From Kribbella rubisoli (GTDB lineage: Bacteria; Actinomycetota; Actinomycetes; Propionibacteriales; Kribbellaceae), in the NCBI RefSeq assembly GCF_004217145.1, contig NZ_SHKR01000017.1, positions 310,001 to 374,000 of the forward strand: DNA of 64,000 nt, written 5' to 3'. Each line of letters opens with the position of its first letter. Within the stretch, counting starts at the first letter, position 1. A model generated the notes under the pieces. The model was not told where the DNA came from. It searched no databases and saw nothing but the letters and a program-made list of their open reading frames with translations. Made by a program: the position numbers and the translations under genes. Positions 47,921 through 55,745 of the stretch are shown piece by piece.

Positions 47921-50003
47921 CTACGACGCGCGGTGCGTGCCGACCGGAAGAGGATCGGCCGGCTGCCCAGGCGGCGGATCAGCGTGCCGAACAGCGCTCG
48001 AGATCTGCTCCGGGTCAGCCCGATGATCGGGTGGCGGCGTTGTGGGTTCACCCCAGATCGCCTGGTACGCAGCCTCTCGGAGCGAGGTGGCTGTCGGATC
48101 CTCGACATCCCCGTCGACCGAACGCACCCGGCGAAGCAGCTCACGTCCGAACGCAGACCGTCGAACCGCCGACGCCACCGCTGCTCTCGCCGCGGATCGG
48201 TCGACTGGCGCCTCCTCCATCAGCCCGCAGTCGCGTGATGCGTGCTCGGTCGGCCCGGTCCGGGCAGGTGCCGGCCGGGCAGGCGAGGGCAGCACAGGTG
48301 TGGGCGGGACGGACGAGAGAGAGGCGGGTGTGGGCCGGGCGTGTGTGGGCGGGACAGGTGCCAGCTGTGGAGGCGAGGGCTGCACAGGTGGAGGCGGGAC
48401 AGGTGTGGGCGGGGGTGGGGCGGGTTCGGTTCGTGTGGTGGGGGTTGGGTTGTGATCGGGCGGCTTGCTGACGGGATGGCCGGCGTACGGCGTCGACGCA
48501 CTGGACGCAGCACGGGGCGGCGTCGTGGCGGCTGAGCTATTCGGTCTTGCCGGTTGGTGGGCTGGTGGGTCGGCCCAGACCGGGCGGGCCACGTGGACCA
48601 CCCCGTGGGTGATGGTGATGGTCCAGTAGCCGTTGTGCAGGTCGGTGTGGTGGCGGCGGCACAGGAGCACGAGGTTCGTGATCTTCGTTTCGCCGCCGGC
48701 GATCCAGGAGAGCAGATGGTGTGCGTCACACATGATCGGAGGTGCTCCGCAGACGACGCAGCCGCGGTCGCGGGTGTTCAGGGCGCGGCGCATGGCGCGG
48801 GTGACAAGCCGCTCGCTGCGGCCGACGTCAAGGGGCTCGGAGTTCGAGCCGAGCACGATCGGGATGACTCTGGCGTCGCATGCCAGGCGGCGGATGGTGG
48901 CGGCGGAGAGTCCGTCGCCGTAGATGGTCTGGCCGATCGCGTCGGCGGTTGCGGCTTTGAGGTCTTGCAGGTCGATGGTCACGGTGATGTTCGCCTTCGC
49001 CCCGAACCCAGGCACCATCACCAACTGAATCACGCACCGCGCCACTATCGGCGCCACTATCGGCGCCGCTATCTGGGTCGCCGTTCGCGGCGGGCGCTGT
49101 GCCGCCGTTGGTGCCGGTTGCTGTGTCGCGCGTTGTGGCGGGTGCAGTCGCGCTGTCGGCGCTCGGCGAGGTCTTGGATGATGCTGCGGGGCGGGGGATG
49201 GTGGGGGTCGGGGCGCCGGCGTCGAGGGCGGTGGCGGCGAGGGTCAGGGTGGTGGTGAGCGCGTCAGCCTGGCGCTTCTCGCGGGAGCGGGGGTCGGGTT
49301 GGCCGTCGACGGTTTTGTGGGGGCGGGCGCCTGCGAAGATCATCGAGCGCAGGAGCTCGGCGTTCTCGTTGGCGAGGTAGCCCTTGAACTTGACGCCGCG
49401 GTCAGCCGTCATCAGGGTGAGGGTCTCGCGGGCGTACGCCTTGTTTTCTTCGGTTTCGGGCCCGTCGGTGTCGAGGATGTCGCGGGCATGTTCGGCGGCT
49501 TTGCGGAGCTCGGCAGGTGGCAGGTTGCGGGCCAGGCCAACCAGTTCGCGTTCGGCGACGTCGATATCGGCGGTCGGTACGGTGTCCGGAACCTTCTCCA
49601 GCGCGAACACGATCGCCTCGGCCTGCGCGGGCCGCATCCGCACCTCAGCCACACCCAGATCACCGGCCGGATCGTCAGCCGGGTCGGGGGCGGGCTCGAG
49701 GGCGGGCAGGGCGGCAGCCACGGCCGGATACTTGGGTAGGGCACGGGCCAGGCGTACGTCGCGCAGGGCGCGGTAGCGGTCGAGGCGGTAGCGGAACTCC
49801 AGCAGTTGCGCAGTATCGCGGGCGCCGAGTTGTTCGGCGTGACCGACACCGTCGAGGGCCGCGATCAACTGCAGCCGGTAAGTCTCGCGTTGAGCGATCT
49901 CGGCCTCGACCTGGTCGAGAGCGTGCAGCATCTCGCCGCCACTCATCGACCACACCGGCCGGTCGCCCAATCGCTCCATACCCAAGAGCCTAGACACCGC
50001 CAC
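47921..50003 (-). pseudogene. DUF222/HNH endonuclease (13E12-type repeat protein), split by a frameshift
   Basis: Two overlapping frames reconstruct one protein. The first (50003 down to about 49050) starts MAVSRLLGMERLGDRPVWSM and holds the DUF222 domain. The second (from about 49057 down) continues in the next frame with GFGAKANITVTIDLQDLK and holds the HNH motif CVVCGAP...DAHHLLSW...LCRRHHTDLH, then a Pro-rich tail. A +1 shift within or beside a GATAGTGGCGCC triplicate (about 49039-49075) breaks the reading. In intact members (REP13E12 elements of mycobacteria) these are continuous. An authentic mutation, a sequencing error or a programmed shift are all possible. Confidence 0.8.
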
Positions 50004-50018
50004 CGACAGTTTTCAAAG

Positions 50019-50077
50019 CCCAGATCCCTTTATTTCAAGGGATCTGGGTTATCCACAGATTTCAATCTGTGGATAAC
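50019..50077. repeat. Two abutting perfect hairpins containing paired DnaA-box-like 9-mers
   Basis: Hairpin 1: CCCAGATCCCTT (50019-50030) with AAGGGATCTGGG (50037-50048), 6-base loop. Hairpin 2: GTTATCCACAGATT (50048-50061) with AATCTGTGGATAAC (50064-50077), 2-base loop. Hairpin 2 presents TTATCCACA (50049-50057) and its reverse complement (50068-50076), the exact E. coli DnaA-box consensus. The stretch is AT-rich for this genome and lies 16 bp before the DUF222-HNH start. It may be the terminator of the upstream gene, an element end, or a protein site. Confidence 0.75.
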
Positions 50078-50105
50078 CTCACTATCGTTGCTATGGGCAA
50101 ATAGG

Positions 50106-51758
50106 CTAGGGCTTGGCGTACTTGCCGACCATGCGGACCAGGGTGTCCGGCGGGATGACCTTGACGTGCGGGGCGAGGTTGTTGACGACGGACAGGACGC
50201 TGTCGACCGACTTGCTCCAGGCGTGCCAGACGACGATCGAGTAGCCGGCGGTCGAGTGCGGGTTGCGGGCGGCGGCGTTGAGTTCGGCGGTCACGGAGGC
50301 CTCGTCGGCGCCGTCGAGGCCGTCCCACAGCATGGCGCGAGCCGAGATGACCGGTTTGCCTTCGGACCAGACGACCTTGCCCTTGAGGCCGTCGTACCGG
50401 GAGTACTCGAGGTAGATCAGGCCGTCGATCTCGCGGCGCTTGAGGTACGAGGACCAGAGGCGGGTGTTCTCGAACGCGTCGAAATCGATGATCTGGGCAA
50501 CCGAGAGGTCAGCTCTGCCCATTGCCTTGGCCAGTGAGGCGGTGTGCTTCTCGAGGGCGGCGGTGGGGTACCGGCTTGGGTACATGTAGCCGGCGCCGGA
50601 GGGGCCGACTACCCAGCGGTCCTTCTCGGACTGTTCGTAGAACCAGCGCATCACCGACGGGGCCAGGTCGATCAGCGAGGGGGAGATGCCCCAGCCGAGG
50701 TCGACCTCACCGCGGCGAGGGCTGCCGAACCAGCGGGGATCGGTCGGGAAATCGCCGAGCGCCCACTGGATGTTGTCGCCGTCGGTGATCAGGAAGCTCA
50801 CGTAATGGGCATTGGGGTCCGCGGCTGGTTCGAGGGCCCTCCCCCCACCCCCTCCGCTCTGTGGTCCGTTTGTCGGTTGAGCGGTGGACGTCGCTGGGCG
50901 CAGGGCGGGGTCGAACGCGCGGCCTTGCTGCTTCAGGTGGTCCTCTCGGATTCCTGAGAGCACGGACAGGTTGCGTGCGTGGTCGGCGGGCAGGGCTTTT
51001 ACGCCCGTGCTCGAGTTGACTCCGATGAATGCGTCTTCGCCGTTCGAGGCGTCGCCCCAGCCGATGACTGTGCCGTCGTCGTCCAACGCGTTGACTACCT
51101 CGGCGCGGAAGTCCGAGTTGCCGTCGAAGAAGGCGAGCGTCCCCGCCATCGTGACGTAGTCCCGGAGCCGCTCCGGGAAGTCGGCGCGCTGCTCGACCAC
51201 GACGTCGTGTCGCAGGCGGGGCCAGTACGTCTCGAACACCCAGCGGTCGTCCTTGTCCCGCACGTCCAGGACTTTGTGCAATCCGTGCTGGATTGCGAGT
51301 GCCTCCAAGCTTTCTTCGATTGCCACTGCACCCGTCACGCCGGCGAGCGTGGTCGCGACGTTGACCGACGGAGTGCCTGTACGGAAGAGAACATATCCGC
51401 GGACGCCGGACCGCCCGACGGTTTTCCACAGGTCTTCGGTCCGGACTCGGACCCCGTACTGCGAGACGAGGCCGTCGAGCCAGTGCTGATAGCCCAAGGT
51501 CGGCAGGTTCAGGTACAGGGATTCGCCGCCGCGGCGCGCCATCAGGCCCTGCAGTGTCGTCGCGAGTGTCCGTTCAGCGGACGACAGCGAGTCTTCGGTC
51601 AGGACGTTCAGGGCCCGCGGCCGCTGGCCTTTGGGGTACGCCGACGCAACGGAAGAGCCGAAGGCGAGCGACGGCGAAACTGCCGCCCCGACCCCGACCC
51701 CGACCCCGGCAGTGAGGCCGAGCAGACGCCGGCGGGAGAGCGTGAAGCGGTCGGACAT
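50106..51758 (-). CDS. Tat-exported GxGYxYP domain protein
   Basis: A 550-residue secreted protein. A twin-arginine signal (SRRRLLGLTAGVGVGVGAA) starts at residue 8. The name-giving motif appears as GPSGAGYMYPSRYP (about residue 375), with the preceding segment YVSFLITDGDNIQWALGDFPTDP also conserved. GxGYxYP proteins are often linked to carbohydrate use but have no assigned activity. A Gly-rich linker near residue 305 separates N- and C-terminal domains. Start ATG 51758 follows GGAGGC. It lies beside a sugar ABC operon, suggesting a glycan-processing role. Confidence 0.87.
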   Translation of the reverse strand: MSDRFTLSRRRLLGLTAGVGVGVGAAVSPSLAFGSSVASAYPKGQRPRALNVLTEDSLSSAERTLATTLQGLMARRGGESLYLNLPTLGYQHWLDGLVSQYGVRVRTEDLWKTVGRSGVRGYVLFRTGTPSVNVATTLAGVTGAVAIEESLEALAIQHGLHKVLDVRDKDDRWVFETYWPRLRHDVVVEQRADFPERLRDYVTMAGTLAFFDGNSDFRAEVVNALDDDGTVIGWGDASNGEDAFIGVNSSTGVKALPADHARNLSVLSGIREDHLKQQGRAFDPALRPATSTAQPTNGPQSGGGGGRALEPAADPNAHYVSFLITDGDNIQWALGDFPTDPRWFGSPRRGEVDLGWGISPSLIDLAPSVMRWFYEQSEKDRWVVGPSGAGYMYPSRYPTAALEKHTASLAKAMGRADLSVAQIIDFDAFENTRLWSSYLKRREIDGLIYLEYSRYDGLKGKVVWSEGKPVISARAMLWDGLDGADEASVTAELNAAARNPHSTAGYSIVVWHAWSKSVDSVLSVVNNLAPHVKVIPPDTLVRMVGKYAKP

Positions 51759-51845
51759 GGGAGGCCTCCAGGGAGCGGCTGGTGGATGTCCTACGTTGTC
51801 AATTGACCGGCGACGATGCCACAGCCGTCACTCCATCACAAGACC

Positions 51846-52466
51846 TCAGGCCGGAACCGGCAGGTCATAACGGCGAAGCAGTGAAGCCAGCGCCGGTACG
51901 CCGGCCGACAAGTCGTACAGCTCCGCCTGGAGCCCGACACTCGCCGCAGCGTCTACGTTGGCGACGTTGTCGTCGATGAAGAGCACCGACGACGCCGGTA
52001 GGTCCAACGAGCCGAGAATCGCCCGGAAATAAGCCGGATCCGGCTTGGCCAGCCCGAGATCGCACGAGTAGAACGTCCGGTCGAACCAGGCGCCGTACCC
52101 GCGTTCGTCCTGCATGATCGTCCGCCGGTACGACTGCTGGTTGGTCGCGAGATGGCACCCGACCCCGGCCGACCGCAGCGACCCGATCAAGGACACCACC
52201 TCAGGCTCCGCGGCGAACCAGCTCCACGGCTCCAGCGCCTCGTCCACGGATGCCGGCGAGTGCCAGCGCCGCAGTACGTCGGCCAGCGCGTCCCGGAAGT
52301 CGACCTTGCCGACCAGGCACGGCTTCTCGGCGGCCATCAGATCCGCGACGAAGGCGTCCCCGTCCGCGGGGACGAGCGACGACAACGACGACCACCAGTC
52401 GGAGGTCGGACGCTGGACGACGCCGTCCGCATCGAAGAGGACGGCGGTCACGGCACGCATCATCAT
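51846..52466 (-). CDS. HAD-superfamily hydrolase
   Basis: A 206-residue phosphatase-like protein. Motif I is VLFDADGVVQRP (the second aspartate follows one alanine, DxD), motif II is the threonine of CHLATNQQSYR, the lysine is in DLGLAKPDPAYF and motif IV is VLFIDDNVANVD. Three in-frame ATGs (52466, 52463, 52460) compete for the start. It is divergent from the sugar ABC operon across 119 bp and may act on a phosphorylated product of that pathway. Confidence 0.9.
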   Translation of the reverse strand: MMMRAVTAVLFDADGVVQRPTSDWWSSLSSLVPADGDAFVADLMAAEKPCLVGKVDFRDALADVLRRWHSPASVDEALEPWSWFAAEPEVVSLIGSLRSAGVGCHLATNQQSYRRTIMQDERGYGAWFDRTFYSCDLGLAKPDPAYFRAILGSLDLPASSVLFIDDNVANVDAAASVGLQAELYDLSAGVPALASLLRRYDLPVPA

Positions 52467-52490
52467 GAGGCCAATCTTGTCACCGGCACC

Positions 52491-52533
52491 TTGACCGGTT
52501 CAGTCGGTATGCGCTTACCTAATGGCTACGTAA
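52491..52533 (+). promoter_or_regulatory. Promoter and imperfect palindrome before the second sugar-importer operon
   Basis: TTGACC (52491-52496) and TTACCT (52515-52520) are 18 bp apart. A 19-bp imperfect inverted repeat, TTACCTAATGGCTACGTAA (52515-52533), starts on the -10 box. No LacI gene is adjacent, so a distant regulator is likely. Confidence 0.5.
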
Positions 52534-52585
52534 ACATATCTGGACACCTTCCGGCGAAAACCAACAGAAAGCGCCAGGTGAGGCT

Positions 52586-53866
52586 ATGACCTTGAGCAGA
52601 AGGCACTTCCTCGCGGCCGGCGGCTCCGCAGCCGCAGCCGCCGCGGGACTCACCGGCTGCGGTTCCCGCAGCTCACTGGGCGGATCGAACGAGCTCAGCA
52701 TGTGGACCTGGGTCGGGTCTGTCAACGACGGTCTGATCGGTCAGGCGGAGAAGGCGGTCCCGGGGTACGACGGCATGAAGCTGGCGATGACCCGGATCGG
52801 GTCCAACTACAAGACCAAGGTGCTGACCGCCCTGGCCGGGAAGTCACTCGTCCCGGACATCGTCGCGATCAACGACGACGTCGCGACGTACTTCCCCAAC
52901 GCCGACCAGTTCCACGACCTCAACGACCTCGGCGCCAAGGATCTCGAGAAGGACTTCCTGCCCTGGAAGTGGAAGCTGGGCATCACCCAGACGGGCAAGA
53001 TGATGGCCTACCCGATGGACACCGGCCCGACCGCGCTGTTCTACCGGACCGACATCCTCCAGAAGGCCGGGATCGACATCGATCCCGCCGCGGTCGCCGA
53101 GCTGGCGCCCGACTGGGACACCTACATCGCGCTCGGCAAGAAGCTCAAGCAGGCCGTGCCCGGATCCGCGATCACCGACAACATCACCGGGATCTACGGC
53201 TACCGGATGGCGCAGCAATCGAAGCGCTACATGACCGCCGACGGGCAGTACATCGGCGACCAGGACCACGTCCGGCAGGCGTTCGACCTCGCCGTCCGAG
53301 TGGTGAAGGAAGGACTGTCGGCCAACGCTCAGAACTCGACCGACAAGAACGCCGTCGTCACCAACGGCAAGCTCGTCGCGTACAACGCGGCCGTCTGGTG
53401 GGCGCAGCTCGGGCCGAAGAACGCGGCACCGAAAACCAAGGGACTCTGGCGGGTGACGGCGGCTCCTGGTGGCGCCGGCAACAAGGGCGGGTCCTTCCTG
53501 GCGATCACGAAGTACTGCAAGAACCCCAAGGCCGCGTTCGCGTTCATCAGCTGGCTGGAGTCGGCCAAGAACCAGGCCCAGGCGTTCCTCGACCCGGTGC
53601 TGTTCCCGTCCACGCCCGCGACGTACACGGACAAGACGCTGACAGCGCCCGACCCGTTCTTCGGCGGTCAGCAGATCGTCGACGTGTTCGCGGAGTCAGC
53701 GAAGAAGTACCCCGGCGCCTTCTTCTCGCCGTACGACTCGATCATCGACACGCCGATCAGCTCTGAGCTCGTGAACGTCGAGGCGGCCGGCAAGGACCCG
53801 GACCAGGCCTGGGCGGACGCCCAGCGCCAGGTGCAGCGCGAACTCACCCGAGCGGGGGCGATCTGA
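52586..53866 (+). CDS. ABC importer solute-binding lipoprotein (family 1)
   Basis: A 426-residue binding protein. The N-terminus combines a Tat motif (SRRHFLAAGG) with lipobox GLTGC, so it is exported folded and lipidated. ELSMWTWVGSVNDGLI and VPDIVAINDDVATYFPNAD are typical of CUT1 sugar-binding proteins; KGGSFLAITKYCKNPKAAFAF is the C-terminal signature. ATG 52586 is followed by two permease genes with 1-bp and overlapping spacing. It differs clearly from the binding protein at 3349. Confidence 0.9.
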   Translation: MTLSRRHFLAAGGSAAAAAAGLTGCGSRSSLGGSNELSMWTWVGSVNDGLIGQAEKAVPGYDGMKLAMTRIGSNYKTKVLTALAGKSLVPDIVAINDDVATYFPNADQFHDLNDLGAKDLEKDFLPWKWKLGITQTGKMMAYPMDTGPTALFYRTDILQKAGIDIDPAAVAELAPDWDTYIALGKKLKQAVPGSAITDNITGIYGYRMAQQSKRYMTADGQYIGDQDHVRQAFDLAVRVVKEGLSANAQNSTDKNAVVTNGKLVAYNAAVWWAQLGPKNAAPKTKGLWRVTAAPGGAGNKGGSFLAITKYCKNPKAAFAFISWLESAKNQAQAFLDPVLFPSTPATYTDKTLTAPDPFFGGQQIVDVFAESAKKYPGAFFSPYDSIIDTPISSELVNVEAAGKDPDQAWADAQRQVQRELTRAGAI

Positions 53867-53867
53867 C

Positions 53868-54896
53868 ATGGCTGTCACCACCAAGGCCGTCACGGCGGTC
53901 ACACCGGCCACCGACACGAGCGAGAAGCCGCCGAACAAGTACAAGCTGGCACTGCCGCAGTACGCCGCAGTCTCGCCGTTCTTCATCTTGTTCGCGATCT
54001 TCGGCGCGTTCCCCGTGCTGTTCTCGATCTGGATCTCGTTCCACTCCTGGGACGGCATCGGACAGATGAAATGGGTCGGGCTGGAGCAGTACCACTACCT
54101 GCTCACCGACGCCACGTTCTGGAAGACGATCGGCAACACAGTCATCATCTGGGTGCTGTCCACCGTGCCGATGCTGCTGCTCGCGCTGGTGATCGCCAAC
54201 GCGCTGCACAACGCCACCCGGCTCCGCACCTTCTACCGGATCGCCTACTTCATCCCCAACGTCACCTCGGTGGTCGCGATCACCCTCGTGTTCGGGTCGA
54301 TCTTCAGCAACAACTTCGGCCTGCTCAACGCCTTCTTGCAGTCGATCGGCGTCGGACCGGTCGCATGGCTGACCTCGCCGTGGGGCATCAAGATCGCGAT
54401 CGCCACGATCGTCACCTGGCGCTGGGTCGGCTACAACGCGATCATCTACCTGGCCGGCCTCCAGGCGATCTCGGCCGACGTGTACGAAGCCGCGAAGATG
54501 GACGGCGCGAGTCCGCGGCAGACGTTCTGGCGGATCACCGTGCCGATGATGCGACCGGTCATCCTGTTCACCGCGGTCACGTCGACCATCGGCGGACTGC
54601 AGATCTTCACCGAGTCCCGCGTGCTGTTCGGAGACACCAGCAGCATCGGCGGCCCCGGCGACGCCGGACTGACGATCGTCTCGTACCTCTACCAGTCGGC
54701 GTTCATCAAGAACCAGTTCGGGTACGGCGCCGCGATCGGCTGGGCGCTGTTCATCCTGATCGTGCTGTTCAGCATCATCAACTGGCGTCTCATCGGCGGC
54801 AACGACGACGAACGCCTGACCCGACGCGCCGCTCGGCGGGTGGAACGCAAGATCGCAGCCCAGAATGCCAAGAGGGAGGCCGCAGATGTCCGTTGA
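53868..54896 (+). CDS. ABC sugar importer permease (MalF/UgpA type)
   Basis: A 342-residue permease. A 25-residue cytoplasmic N-terminus precedes the first helix (AAVSPFFILFAIFGAFPVLF). The EAA loop reads VYEAAKMDGASPRQTFWRI (about residue 205). A basic C-terminal tail (RRAARRVERKIAAQNAKREA) is longer than usual. It starts 1 bp after the binding-protein stop. No ATPase gene is present in the operon. Confidence 0.92.
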   Translation: MAVTTKAVTAVTPATDTSEKPPNKYKLALPQYAAVSPFFILFAIFGAFPVLFSIWISFHSWDGIGQMKWVGLEQYHYLLTDATFWKTIGNTVIIWVLSTVPMLLLALVIANALHNATRLRTFYRIAYFIPNVTSVVAITLVFGSIFSNNFGLLNAFLQSIGVGPVAWLTSPWGIKIAIATIVTWRWVGYNAIIYLAGLQAISADVYEAAKMDGASPRQTFWRITVPMMRPVILFTAVTSTIGGLQIFTESRVLFGDTSSIGGPGDAGLTIVSYLYQSAFIKNQFGYGAAIGWALFILIVLFSIINWRLIGGNDDERLTRRAARRVERKIAAQNAKREAADVR

Positions 54897-55713
54897 GCGC
54901 CTACGCACCGCCGTCGGCCACGTCGTGCTGATGCTCGGCGTCCTGGTCTCGCTGTTCCCCTTCTACTGGATGGTGGTGATGGCCTCCAACACCACCCCGG
55001 ACATCTTCACCTATCCGCCGAAGCTCTTCATCGGATCCCACCTGTTCGAGAACATGGGCAAGGTGCTCGACAACATCGACTTCTTCGGCTCGATGCTGCT
55101 CACGCTGATCGCGTCGCTCGGTGTGACCGTGCTGGTGCTGTTCTTCGACTCGCTCGCCGCGTTCGCGTTCGCGAAGTACGACTTCCCCGGCCGGAACGTC
55201 CTGTTCGCGATCCTGCTCGCGACGTTCATGATCCCGACCCAGCTGTCGCTGGTGCCGCAGTTCGTCACGCTCGCCGAGTTCGGCTGGATCGGCTCGCTCA
55301 AGGCCCTCATCATCCCCGGCGCCGCGAACGCGTTCGGGATCTTCTGGATGCGTCAGTACGCCAAGGGCGCGATCCCCGACGAGCTCATCTCCGCCGCCAA
55401 GGTCGACGGCGCGGGATTCTTCCGGCAGTACCTCACCGTCGGCCTGCCGGTCCTCCGGCCGGGTCTGGCCTTCCTCGGCATTTTCACGTTCATCAACGTC
55501 TGGAACGATTACCTCTGGCCGCTGATCGTGATGACGGATCCGAACCGCCTCACCCTGCAGGTCGCCCTCGACCAACTGAACGGCATCTACGGCACCGACT
55601 ACTCAATGGTGATGGCCGGAGCCCTGATGAGCGTCATCCCCCTGATCGGCGTCTTCCTGATCGGCGCGCGCTCCTTCATCGCCGATCTCGCGGCAGGCGC
55701 CATGAAGTTCTGA
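54886..55713 (+). CDS. ABC sugar importer permease (MalG/UgpE type)
   Basis: A 275-residue permease. FPFYWMVVMASNTTPDIFTYPP is a hallmark MalG N-terminal segment. The EAA loop is PDELISAAKVDGAGFFRQYL. ATG 54886 is chosen because AGAGGGAGG lies 8-16 bp upstream; an ATG 21 bp earlier would lie before that site. It overlaps the first permease gene by 11 bp, and the fused oxidoreductase gene follows 32 bp later. Confidence 0.92.
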   Translation: MSVERLRTAVGHVVLMLGVLVSLFPFYWMVVMASNTTPDIFTYPPKLFIGSHLFENMGKVLDNIDFFGSMLLTLIASLGVTVLVLFFDSLAAFAFAKYDFPGRNVLFAILLATFMIPTQLSLVPQFVTLAEFGWIGSLKALIIPGAANAFGIFWMRQYAKGAIPDELISAAKVDGAGFFRQYLTVGLPVLRPGLAFLGIFTFINVWNDYLWPLIVMTDPNRLTLQVALDQLNGIYGTDYSMVMAGALMSVIPLIGVFLIGARSFIADLAAGAMKF

Positions 55714-55745
55714 CCTGAAACCACAAACCAACCACGGGATCTCTT

